From Salinisphaera sp052044135 (GTDB taxonomy: Bacteria; Pseudomonadota; Gammaproteobacteria; Nevskiales; Salinisphaeraceae), in the NCBI RefSeq assembly GCF_052044135.1, contig NZ_JBQDYF010000006.1:167802-231801 (forward strand): 64,000 nt of DNA. Direction: 5' to 3'. Below are positions 42,825-50,931 of this stretch, one piece after another. Both the position numbers and the translations under genes were made by a program. Position 1 is the first letter of the stretch. The number at the start of each line of letters is the position of its first letter. The notes under the pieces were generated by a model, which was not told the origin of the DNA, did no database searches, and saw only the letters and a list, made by a program, of their open reading frames with translations.

Positions 42825-43799
42825 ATGAAGATCAAAACGATGGCGGCAACCATGGTGCTGGCGAGTACGCTCGCGGTGCCGGTTATGGTGACGACGGCTC
42901 GAGCCGCCGATGCATCGAACTATCCATCGCGGCCGCTGCACTACATCATCCCGTTCGGGCCCGGCGGCGAGTCGGACATCACCGCCCGCTTGCAGCAACC
43001 GATATTCGAGAAGATGACCGGTCAGAACATGATCATCGAATACAAGTCAGGCGGCGGCGGGGCAGTAGCCTGGTCGCAGCTGAATTCGATGAAGGGCGAT
43101 GGCTACACGATCATGGGTACGAATCTGCCGCATATCATCGTCAAGCCGATGATGGGCAACGTCGGCTTCAAGACGAGCGACATCACCAACGTGTACATGT
43201 TCGAGTACACGCCGGATGCGATTCTCGTGGCCAAGGACAGTCCGCTCAAGACGCTCGACGATCTGATCGCCTACGCCAAGAAACACCCCGGCATGCTCAC
43301 GATGTCGGGGTCGGGCACCGGGACCGCCAACCAGTTGGCCAACGTGCGGTTCGAGAATATTACCGGCACCAAGACCACTTATATTCCGTTCAAGGGTACC
43401 GGGGCTGCCTATACGGCGCTACGCGGCGGACAGGTCAAGGCGGAATGGGGATATTCGACGGTGGCAGCCAATCATCCGGGCGAGGTCCGCATGCTGGCCG
43501 TGGCCACCGATAAACGCATGGCGATCTTTCCGCAGGTGCCCACCTTTAAGGAAAAAAAGATCGATATGGTTGGCGGCGCCTATCGGGGTGTGGCGGTGCC
43601 CAAATCCACGCCCGAGTCGATCCGAAAGAAACTCTCGGCTCTGATCGGCAAGGTCAACGCCAATCCGAAGTTCAAGCAATCGTTGGCCAAGCGCGGCTTT
43701 GTCGAACTGAACGTGCCGTACGAAAAGATGGATGCGTTCATGAGCAAGCAGCGCGCCAAGTACACCAGACTCGTCAAGAAAGCTGGTCTGGTGCACTGA
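42825..43799 (+). CDS. Tripartite tricarboxylate-type transporter, substrate-binding protein (TctC family)
   Basis: 324 residues; GGAGGAGA before ATG 42825. A Sec signal peptide (residues 1-28, MVLASTLAVPVMVTTARAAD) precedes the TctC domain, with YPSRPLHYIIPFGPGGESDI and YIPFKGTGAAYTALRGGQVK marking the ligand cleft. In the sulfolactate cluster of Chromohalobacter the equivalent system is SlcHFG. Binds the substrate in the periplasm. Confidence 0.88.
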   Translation: MKIKTMAATMVLASTLAVPVMVTTARAADASNYPSRPLHYIIPFGPGGESDITARLQQPIFEKMTGQNMIIEYKSGGGGAVAWSQLNSMKGDGYTIMGTNLPHIIVKPMMGNVGFKTSDITNVYMFEYTPDAILVAKDSPLKTLDDLIAYAKKHPGMLTMSGSGTGTANQLANVRFENITGTKTTYIPFKGTGAAYTALRGGQVKAEWGYSTVAANHPGEVRMLAVATDKRMAIFPQVPTFKEKKIDMVGGAYRGVAVPKSTPESIRKKLSALIGKVNANPKFKQSLAKRGFVELNVPYEKMDAFMSKQRAKYTRLVKKAGLVH

Positions 43800-43805
43800 T
43801 TTGCA

Positions 43806-43845
43806 GCCTGGCCCGGCACACGCGCGGGCCAGGCCGCTTTTCTTC
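43806..43845 (+). terminator. Intercistronic stem-loop between SBP and permease genes
   Basis: GCCTGGCCCG (43806-43815) pairs perfectly with CGGGCCAGGC (43825-43834) around a 9-base loop; CGCTTTTCTTC follows. It has the shape of a leaky terminator or an mRNA 3'-end stabiliser that would raise the binding-protein level over the membrane subunits. Confidence 0.65.
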
Positions 43846-43859
43846 GGAGTCTGAGGACG

Positions 43860-45374
43860 ATGACTCATATCAATGACATCCTGGCCGCGCTGACGCCGCT
43901 GCATCTGGCGTTGGCCGTGCTGGGTGTAGCGGCCGGCACTATCCTGGGCGCGATTCCCGGGTTGACGGCGACCATGGCGATCGCGGTGCTGGTGCCGCTG
44001 ACTTTTTCCATGGACCCGACCACCGCGCTTATGCTGATGGGGGCGATCTACACGGGTGCGATCTATGGCGGTGCCTATGCAGCGATCCTGCTGAACACGC
44101 CGGGCACGCCCTCGGCGATCGCCACCACGTTCGATGGCTACCCCATGGCCAAGCGCGGCGACGGCGATCTGGCCGTGACCATTGCCTGCCTGTCCAGCGT
44201 ATTCGGTGGACTGGTGGGGGCGGCCGTCCTGTTGTTTCTGGCGCCGCCATTAGCCAATGTGGCGCTCGCCTTTGGGCCGGTCGAATATTTCTGGCTGGCC
44301 ATTTTCGGCCTGACGCTGATTTCGGCCATTTCCTCGGGGCAACTGCTGAAAGGACTCATTGGCGCGTCCTTCGGCTTGTTGCTGTCCTGCGTGGGGGTTG
44401 CGCCCATTTCCGGGAGCCCGCGGTTTACCTTCGATTCCACCACGCTGCTCGGCGGGATCAATGTCGTATCCGGCCTGATCGGCCTGTACTGCATCCCCGT
44501 ACTGATCAATCTGGTCGCCCGGCCGGAGCGTCATCTGGAAATCCAGGAAGCTTCCCGTGGCTTTCGTTTGCCCGAAGCGATCCGGCTCTGTATGTCCGGC
44601 GGCCTCAACCTGATCCGTTCGTCGCTGATCGGCGCGTTCGTTGGCATTCTGCCGGGCGCCGGCGGGTCGATCTCCGGCCTGGTGTCGTATTCAGAGGCGC
44701 GTCGTGCGTCGAAGACCCCCGAGCGTTTCGGCCAGGGCGAGCCGCGCGGCGTCCAGGCCAGCGAATCGGCCAACAACGCCACCGTCGGGGGCGGCATGGT
44801 GCCCACCCTGGTGTTGGGCATTCCGGGCACACCGCCGGATGCCGTAATTCTGGGCGCGCTGCTGGTGCAGGGGATCCAGCCGGGGCCGGCCATGTTCTCC
44901 GGGCATAGTCCGATTGTCTACACCTTCATCTACGGTCTGTTCATCGCCACGCTGCTGATGTTGCCGATCGGCCTGTTGATCGGTCGTTATGCCTTCAAGT
45001 CGATTGTTACCTTTCCCAAGGCGGTGCTCGTACCGATCGTCGCTTTCATGACGATCATCGGCACCTACGCGATCAACAACTCGGTCTCCGACGTCATGGT
45101 GATGATCGTGCTGGGCGTCGTCGGTTGGGGGCTCGAACGCCTCGGCTTCCAGCCGTCGCCGATCGTGCTCGGCCTGATTCTCGGCCCCATTGCCGAGCAG
45201 GGCTTCGTCCAGGGCTGGATGATCGGGGGCGCCACGGGCGACCCATTGGCCATCTTTTTCTCGGGGCCGCTCGCGATCGGCATCTTCCTGTTGATCCTGG
45301 CCTCGCTTTTCTACCCCATGATCGCCGGCCGTCTGAGCCGGGGTGCCAAGGAGCGCGACAATGCCCCCGTCTAA
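43860..45374 (+). CDS. Tripartite tricarboxylate-type transporter, large permease (TctA family)
   Basis: 504 residues and about 12 membrane helices. TctA signatures: GTILGAIPGLTATMAIAVLV, YGGAYAAILLNTPGTPSAIA and FVGILPGAGGSISGLVSY. Sits 60 bases after the binding protein and a hairpin. Carries the substrate across the inner membrane with ion coupling. Confidence 0.93.
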   Translation: MTHINDILAALTPLHLALAVLGVAAGTILGAIPGLTATMAIAVLVPLTFSMDPTTALMLMGAIYTGAIYGGAYAAILLNTPGTPSAIATTFDGYPMAKRGDGDLAVTIACLSSVFGGLVGAAVLLFLAPPLANVALAFGPVEYFWLAIFGLTLISAISSGQLLKGLIGASFGLLLSCVGVAPISGSPRFTFDSTTLLGGINVVSGLIGLYCIPVLINLVARPERHLEIQEASRGFRLPEAIRLCMSGGLNLIRSSLIGAFVGILPGAGGSISGLVSYSEARRASKTPERFGQGEPRGVQASESANNATVGGGMVPTLVLGIPGTPPDAVILGALLVQGIQPGPAMFSGHSPIVYTFIYGLFIATLLMLPIGLLIGRYAFKSIVTFPKAVLVPIVAFMTIIGTYAINNSVSDVMVMIVLGVVGWGLERLGFQPSPIVLGLILGPIAEQGFVQGWMIGGATGDPLAIFFSGPLAIGIFLLILASLFYPMIAGRLSRGAKERDNAPV

Positions 45375-45852
45375 GGATGCCGTGCGCGACACCCGCGATC
45401 TGCGGGGCACCGTCGGCGCTTTGATCTTCGTCGTCGTCGGGGGCGTGTGCTGGTGGGATATCAGCCGCACGCCCTCACCGCAGGCGACGGTGTTCCCCGA
45501 GACCGTCATCGGGCTGATGGTGGTGTTCAGCGCACTGCTGATCCTACGCAACCTGCTGGGCTACGCCGCGCCGGCGTCGATTGGCTCGGCCGGTTCGGTC
45601 GTTCGACGCGTTCTGCTGATCGTGGTGATGGTCATCGCCACGCTGGCGATGCCGTACTTCGGCTTCCCGATCGCCGCACTGGCCGCGTACGTGGCCATCA
45701 TGGCCATTGCCATGTATGAACGCTGGACTCCGATGCGGCTGTGGCTCTATCCCGCGTCGGGGGTGATCGTGGTATTGGGTTTCTATTTCATCTTCAAATA
45801 CCTGTTCCAGGTCCCGCTGCCCGAGCCTTCGCTGTTCGGGCCGCTGTTCTGA
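45361..45852 (+). CDS. Tripartite tricarboxylate-type transporter, small permease (TctB family)
   Basis: 163 residues from ATG 45361, preceded by AAGGAG and overlapping the TctA gene by 14 bases. Four hydrophobic helices as expected for TctB. Follows TctA here; in the common order TctC-TctB-TctA it precedes it. Membrane partner of TctA. Confidence 0.88.
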   Translation: MPPSKDAVRDTRDLRGTVGALIFVVVGGVCWWDISRTPSPQATVFPETVIGLMVVFSALLILRNLLGYAAPASIGSAGSVVRRVLLIVVMVIATLAMPYFGFPIAALAAYVAIMAIAMYERWTPMRLWLYPASGVIVVLGFYFIFKYLFQVPLPEPSLFGPLF

Positions 45853-45865
45853 GCGGGGAGGGCTC

Positions 45866-47041
45866 ATGCGCATACAGGAAATCCGCGACGCGGTGGCGCC
45901 GATTGCATCGCCCATCCGCAATGCGTTCATCGATTTTTCCAGGATGACCATCAGCGTCGTTGCGATCGTGACCGATGTTCAGCGCAATGGTGAGCAGATC
46001 ATCGGTTATGGCTTTCATTCAAATGGTCGTTACGCGCAGCAGGGAATTCTACGATCGCGCCTTCTGCCGCGCCTGGCCGAAGCCGAGCCGGAGAGCCTGC
46101 TGGATGCGACGGGCGAGAATTTCGATCCGCAGAAGATCTGGCGCTGTTTCATGCACAACGAGAAACCGGGCGGGCATGGCGACCGCGCCGTGGCGGCCGG
46201 GGCTCTGGACATGGCGGTGTGGGACGTCATCGCGAAGGTGGCCGAACAACCGCTGTGGCGTCTGTTGTCCGATCGATACAACGACGGTCGGTACGACGAT
46301 GAGATCGTGGTCTACCCCGGTGGCGGCTACTACTACCCGGGCAAGGAAATCGAAGGTCTCAAGGACGAAATGCGGCGCTACGACGAAGCGGGCTATCGCG
46401 TGGCGAAGATGAAGATCGGTGGCGCGGATATCGCCACCGACCAGGCGCGGATCGAAGGGGCTCTTGAGGTTCTGGGCGACGGGCAGCGCCTGGCCGTCGA
46501 TGCCAACGGCAAGTTCGATCGGCCAACCGCGATCGACTACGCCAGAATGCTCGAACCCTACGATCTGTTCTGGTACGAGGAGCCGGGCGATCCGATCGAT
46601 TATGCGCTGCAGGCCGAACTGGCCCGGCACTATGATCTATCGATGGCCACGGGCGAAAATCTGTTCTCGACGCAGGATGTCTGCAATCTCATACAATTCG
46701 GCGGCATGCGGCCCGACCGCGACTGGATCCAGGCCGACCCCGCACTCGCTTACGGGCTGACCGAATATCTCAATCTGATTGCGGCGACCGAGCGCCTTGG
46801 CTGGCCGCGGCGCCGGTTGATGCCCCACGGCGGGCACCAGCTCGCCTTGAACATTGCCGCCGGGCTGCAGATCGGCGGCACCGAATCGTACCCCGCGGTA
46901 TTCCAGCCCTACGGCGGTTTTGCCGACGATATTCCGATCATCGACGGGCGCGTCCGGTTGCCGGACGCGCCCGGTATCGGCATGGAGCGCAAGCCGGTGA
47001 TGTTCGACGCCCTGCGCAAAGCGCTCGAATTGACCGGCTGA
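45866..47041 (+). CDS. Enolase-superfamily dehydratase, D(-)-tartrate dehydratase (TarD)-like
   Basis: 391 residues. Base Lys in KMKIGG (~181-186), metal ligands in DANGKF (~212), YEEPGD (~238) and ATGENLF (~264), and the acid/base His in PHGGHQ (~320). SPIRNAFIDFSRMTISVVAI and GFHSNGRY at the start and PYGGFADDIP at the end follow Bradyrhizobium TarD closely from memory. TarD converts D-tartrate to oxaloacetate. The gene starts 14 bases after TctB, within the sulfolactate operon. Whether it acts on tartrate or on a related hydroxy- or sulfo-acid is open. Confidence 0.85.
   Translation: MRIQEIRDAVAPIASPIRNAFIDFSRMTISVVAIVTDVQRNGEQIIGYGFHSNGRYAQQGILRSRLLPRLAEAEPESLLDATGENFDPQKIWRCFMHNEKPGGHGDRAVAAGALDMAVWDVIAKVAEQPLWRLLSDRYNDGRYDDEIVVYPGGGYYYPGKEIEGLKDEMRRYDEAGYRVAKMKIGGADIATDQARIEGALEVLGDGQRLAVDANGKFDRPTAIDYARMLEPYDLFWYEEPGDPIDYALQAELARHYDLSMATGENLFSTQDVCNLIQFGGMRPDRDWIQADPALAYGLTEYLNLIAATERLGWPRRRLMPHGGHQLALNIAAGLQIGGTESYPAVFQPYGGFADDIPIIDGRVRLPDAPGIGMERKPVMFDALRKALELTG
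46945..46973. repeat. 13-bp perfect hairpin inside the tarD-like gene
   Basis: CGGGCGCGTCCGG (46945-46957), loop TTG, CCGGACGCGCCCG (46961-46973). It is coding (GRVRLPDAPG) and lies 65 bases before the stop. Confidence 0.6.
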
Positions 47042-47055
47042 GCGCGCCGAGTGCG

Positions 47056-47937
47056 CTAATCGTCCAGGTGTGCGCCGCGCCGGGACACCTCGGCCAGGGC
47101 CGACAGGTCCTTGTCGCCGTCGCCCGCCGCCATTGCCTCGGCCAGGCGTTCACGAGCGGTGGCGCCCATGGGCATGGGCACTTGTTCGGCGTGGGCCGCG
47201 GCCAGCGCCAGATCCACATCCTTGGCGCCGAGTGCCAGTTTGAAGCCTTCCGGGTTGTCGTACTCGCGCTTGCTCATCGCCGGGGCATAACCCTGGTAGG
47301 CCGGGGCGGCGAATACCGAGCTGGTTACGATCTCCAGGAAATCGCCGGGTTCGATGCCGTATTTGGCGGTGAGCGCGGCCGCCTCACCCATGGTTTCCAC
47401 CGCCGACATGAGCATGTAGTTGGTCGCCAGCTTCATGACATTGGCCCGGTAGGGTGCATCGCCGGCCGGCCAGACCTTCGCGCCCATCGTCTCCAGCGCC
47501 GGCCGCGCGGCCTCGATGGCGGCGTTCGGTCCGGCGGCCAGGATCTGCAGCTTGGCTGCCTTGGCGATGTCCGGCCGGCCGAGCACCGGCGCGGCGACAT
47601 AGGCCCTGCCGGCGGATTGATGACGGGCCGCCATGTCGCGGCCGGTCTCGACCGAGACGGTGGCCATGTTCACATGCACGGTGTTCTCGCCCATGGCCTC
47701 GATCAGGCCGTACTCGTCGACTACGGCCGCCAGCGCCGCATCGTCGGCCAGCATGGTGATCAACACGTCCGCCGTGGCGCAGTCGGCCGGCGAATCGGCC
47801 TGCGTCGCACCCGCTTCGACCAGCGGCTGGCACTTGTCGGCGCTGCGGTTCCAGACCGTGACGTCGAAATTCGCGTTGATGAGATTGGTGGCCATGGCGC
47901 GCCCCATGGCGCCGAGTCCGATGAATCCGATTTTCAT
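47056..47937 (-). CDS. Beta-hydroxyacid dehydrogenase (3-hydroxyisobutyrate/sulfolactaldehyde reductase family)
   Basis: 293 residues. N-terminal NAD site GFIGLGAMGRAMATNL, and catalytic Lys in VMKLATNYML (~res 172). The family includes tartronate-semialdehyde reductase, 3-hydroxyisobutyrate dehydrogenase and YihU, the sulfolactaldehyde reductase of sulfoglycolysis. Next to a sulfonate locus the last is an attractive but unproven guess. Convergent with the tarD-like gene, ending 15 bases from its stop. Confidence 0.82.
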   Translation of the reverse strand: MKIGFIGLGAMGRAMATNLINANFDVTVWNRSADKCQPLVEAGATQADSPADCATADVLITMLADDAALAAVVDEYGLIEAMGENTVHVNMATVSVETGRDMAARHQSAGRAYVAAPVLGRPDIAKAAKLQILAAGPNAAIEAARPALETMGAKVWPAGDAPYRANVMKLATNYMLMSAVETMGEAAALTAKYGIEPGDFLEIVTSSVFAAPAYQGYAPAMSKREYDNPEGFKLALGAKDVDLALAAAHAEQVPMPMGATARERLAEAMAAGDGDKDLSALAEVSRRGAHLDD

Positions 47938-48006
47938 GATTTGATCCTGTGTGATGTGGCGCCGCGCGCTGCGCGCCGCTGGAATGGAGGAATGACGTCC
48001 GAATGC

Positions 48007-48870
48007 TCAGATCGTGGGTTGCCAAACATGCGGCAGAAAGCGATAGCCCTCGCCGTCGGTCACGACATAGCCGATGCCGGGAAAATCCAGATGATGGCCG
48101 CCGACGAGTTCCTGCGACTCGGCCAGCTCGGCCATGATGCGGCGGCGCGTCTCGCGCGCCTGTGCGACATCGGTATCGAAGGCCACGCCCGCATCCGGGC
48201 AGGGAAACTGAATCTGCGGCAGGTGCACGATATCGGTCCACAGCAGGATACGATCGTGGCCGGATTCGATGCGATAGCCGGAATGATCGGGGGTATGCCC
48301 CGGCAACGGCACGCGCGTGATGCCGGGCAACACCGAGGTACCTTCCAGGTGCTGCATTTGCGCGCCGACTGCGGCGATCACGCGGTGGGCGGCCTGGAAC
48401 TGGCCTTGCTGGGCGTCGGAGGCGCCCTCGGGAATCTCGCCGCCCCAGTAATCCAGCTCGCCCGCCGGTACCAGCACGGTGGCCTGCGGAAACACCGCGT
48501 TGTCGTCGGCATCGATCAGACCGCCGACGTGATCCGGGTGCATGTGCGTAATCAGCACCGTATCGATTGCGGACGGCGTCACGCCGATTGCTTGCAGATT
48601 TTCCAGCAGATAGGGCCCGGCATCGCCGGCCAGACCGCCGAGGCCGGTGTCGATCAGGATCTTCTGCGTACCGGTGTCCAGCAGATAAGCGTTGAGGGTG
48701 ATGCGCGGCGGCGTCGGGCGCCGGCTTTCGGCGTGTAGCCGACGCACTTCGTCTTCATCGATGTTCTGCGGCAGCGCGAAGCTGGCCTCCATCTGGGCAT
48801 CGAGTAGGGTGGTGAGAACAAAGTCGCCTATGCGCAGTTGGTGCACGTTGGCGGGTTGGGTTGTACTCAT
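48007..48870 (-). CDS. Metallo-beta-lactamase-fold hydrolase
   Basis: 287 residues. Zinc motif HMHPDHVGG (H-x-H-x-D-H), a further His in PGHTPDHSGY, Asp in LLWTDIVH, and C-terminal GGHHLDFPG. It resembles AHL-lactonase and glyoxylase-II-like MBL proteins; I cannot assign a substrate. No signal peptide, so cytosolic. Followed within 70 bases by the beta-hydroxyacid dehydrogenase, so the pair may be co-transcribed. Confidence 0.85.
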   Translation of the reverse strand: MSTTQPANVHQLRIGDFVLTTLLDAQMEASFALPQNIDEDEVRRLHAESRRPTPPRITLNAYLLDTGTQKILIDTGLGGLAGDAGPYLLENLQAIGVTPSAIDTVLITHMHPDHVGGLIDADDNAVFPQATVLVPAGELDYWGGEIPEGASDAQQGQFQAAHRVIAAVGAQMQHLEGTSVLPGITRVPLPGHTPDHSGYRIESGHDRILLWTDIVHLPQIQFPCPDAGVAFDTDVAQARETRRRIMAELAESQELVGGHHLDFPGIGYVVTDGEGYRFLPHVWQPTI

Positions 48871-48993
48871 GAAGCAGGATCGGCCGTTTGATTGCGGGCC
48901 GATCAGTTGTGGGTGATGGGTTCCACGCTACAACACCCGGCCAGGCCATGCATTACGGCGCCGGCGATCGGCTCGCGCCGCCATCGTCCCGCG

Positions 48994-49410
48994 CTACTTG
49001 ACGGCATCGGTTTCCAGTTCGGGCATCAGCACCACGCTTTCCTGCTCGTTTGGATCGGTGCGCGCGATCACCGCGCGGGCGGTTTCGCTGTCGCTGGGGT
49101 TGTAGGGCAGGTGCGGCACGTTCGCCGGGATATAGAAGAAATCGCCCGGCTCGACGACGGCGTGCTGCTCGAGATGATCGCCGTACCAGCAGTGCGACAC
49201 GCCTTCGAGCGCGTAGATCGCCGTTTCGTGGTGTTCGTGCTTGTGCGCCCTGGCGCGGGCGCCGGGTGGAATGGTCACGATCTGCATATGAATGCCGGCC
49301 GCGCCCACCGATTCGGCGGACACGCCCACGTTGTAGTCTAGTGCCTGCTTGCCGGTGATGGTGTCGCCGGCGCGTACGACGCGGCAGGTGGGTTGATCGA
49401 TTGCGCTCAT
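48994..49410 (-). CDS. Cupin-domain protein
   Basis: 138 residues, single cupin barrel: GARARAHKHEHHETAIYALE (metal His/Glu motif 1) and PGDFFYIPANVPHLPYN (motif 2). The motif His count suggests a metal site. The substrate is unknown. Confidence 0.85.
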   Translation of the reverse strand: MSAIDQPTCRVVRAGDTITGKQALDYNVGVSAESVGAAGIHMQIVTIPPGARARAHKHEHHETAIYALEGVSHCWYGDHLEQHAVVEPGDFFYIPANVPHLPYNPSDSETARAVIARTDPNEQESVVLMPELETDAVK

Positions 49411-49582
49411 ATTGGCCCTTGCTCGACTGTCCAGGACGCCGATTCTAGAGGATATCGGCCGGCCGGACGTTGCGAACGATCAAGTCGGATGCTACCGATG
49501 TCGGGACGAGGGCCGGCATATCGGCCGCGAACGCGGATCGTGCGAATCTGCCGGCCATGGTTTGTATTGCAGGAGAAATCCG

Positions 49583-50347
49583 ATGAGTGATTCGGTATCG
49601 AAATCGGGCAAGGCGGCCGGGATGGCCTTCGTTACGGGTGGCTCGCGCGGCATCGGCGCCGCCATCTGCCGGCAACTGGCCGCCGACGGCTATGCCGTGG
49701 CCGTGGGCTACGGGCACAACGAAGCCGCCGCGCAGTCGGTGGTGGCCGCGATTCGCGACGCGGGCGGCACGGCCGAGGCGGTTCATGTCGATGTCAGCGA
49801 ACTCGACAGCATCGACGAGCGGATCGGCGAAGCCGAAGCGGCGCTCGGCCGCTTGTCCGTCCTGGTGGCCAATGCGGGCGTCACGGGCGAGACCCGGCGT
49901 GTGGATGAACAAAGCCTGGGCAATATCGAGGATGTGTTCCGGGTCAACGCCGTGGCGCCGATCGTCTGCGCGCAGGCTGCGGTACGCCGTCTTTCGACCC
50001 GTCACGGCGGCCAGGGCGGGGCGATCGTGATCATGTCGTCGGTGGCGGCCCATTCCGGGGGCGCGGGCGGCCTGGCCACCTATGGCGCCAGCAAGGGCGC
50101 GATGGAGACTTTCATTCTCGGTCTGGGCAAGGAAGTGGCGGACGAGGGCATCCGCGTCACCGGCGTGGCCCCCGGCATCATCGATACCGACATGCCGCCG
50201 GACGAGCTGCGCGAAGCGGCCGAGACTGCGGTGCCGATGCGCCGGCTCGGCAAGCCGGCGGAGATTGCCGACGCCGTGTCCTGGCTGGTCTCGGACCGCG
50301 CCTCGTTCGTGACCGGCGAATCGGTGACCGTTTCCGGCGGCCGCTAG
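49583..50347 (+). CDS. Short-chain dehydrogenase
   Basis: 254 residues from ATG 49583 with AGGAGAA upstream. NAD site VTGGSRGIGAA, NAGVTG, catalytic Ser in IMSSVAA, and YGASKGAM. FabG-like SDR (glucose/ribitol-dehydrogenase class), substrate unknown. The upstream open frame has no protein character. Confidence 0.88.
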   Translation: MSDSVSKSGKAAGMAFVTGGSRGIGAAICRQLAADGYAVAVGYGHNEAAAQSVVAAIRDAGGTAEAVHVDVSELDSIDERIGEAEAALGRLSVLVANAGVTGETRRVDEQSLGNIEDVFRVNAVAPIVCAQAAVRRLSTRHGGQGGAIVIMSSVAAHSGGAGGLATYGASKGAMETFILGLGKEVADEGIRVTGVAPGIIDTDMPPDELREAAETAVPMRRLGKPAEIADAVSWLVSDRASFVTGESVTVSGGR

Positions 50348-50360
50348 CCGTTGCAAGTGC

Positions 50361-50717
50361 TCAGGGCTGGGGCAGCCGCCGGGCCGCTCCAGCCTTGTAC
50401 AGGCCCAGCAGTGTGGGCCGAATCGACAGACGCACGGCGGGCCCGGCATGGCCGGTTTCCAGTTCGATCATGCGTTCGTAATAGAATTCGGCCTGCTCGA
50501 TGTCGGCCTCGGCATCCCGAAGCCGCCGGCGGTGAAGCGGGTCGGGCGGGCGCGAGCCCAGATTTTGGCAATACGCCTGGTAGCGCTGGCGTGCTTCGTC
50601 GTAGGTCAGGCGCGCCGCGTTTTCACGCAAATACTTCATCCGGGTCGCGCGGTTACGCCGAACCATGAGGAATCGCAGCGCGATCAGAGCGCCGACCACC
50701 ACCAATACGCTTGTCAT
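50361..50717 (-). CDS. Small membrane-anchored hypothetical protein
   Basis: 118 residues from ATG 50717 (GAGG six bases upstream). One N-terminal helix (residues ~2-17, SVLVVVGALIALRFLMV) followed by a basic, charged tail with DEARQRYQAYCQNLGSRPPD and a second helix-rich part. No known family. Confidence 0.5.
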   Translation of the reverse strand: MTSVLVVVGALIALRFLMVRRNRATRMKYLRENAARLTYDEARQRYQAYCQNLGSRPPDPLHRRRLRDAEADIEQAEFYYERMIELETGHAGPAVRLSIRPTLLGLYKAGAARRLPQP

Positions 50718-50891
50718 CTCTGCCTCAGAGAACCCACACAAAGCCGTCGATCGTGCGTAATAACGGCCCCGGGGCGGCATAGTTAATACCGTTTCCCGGC
50801 AAAAGACACGCTTTATTTTCGCCGCCGGTGTGGCGGCCGGTCGGCGCCGTGCGCGACCGGCCGGATTCGAGTCTTTATCGGTCGTGAAACC

Positions 50892-50915
50892 GGGGGGTAG
50901 GTCTGGGCCCGACGC
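50892..50915. repeat. 24-bp dispersed repeat, copy B
   Basis: Six G residues, TAGGTCTGGG and CCCGACGC; 22 of 24 bases match 3611-3634. Lies 17 bases past the stop of the dienelactone-hydrolase gene (which reads leftward). Confidence 0.5.
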
Positions 50916-50931
50916 GGCGCCCCGGCCCCGT

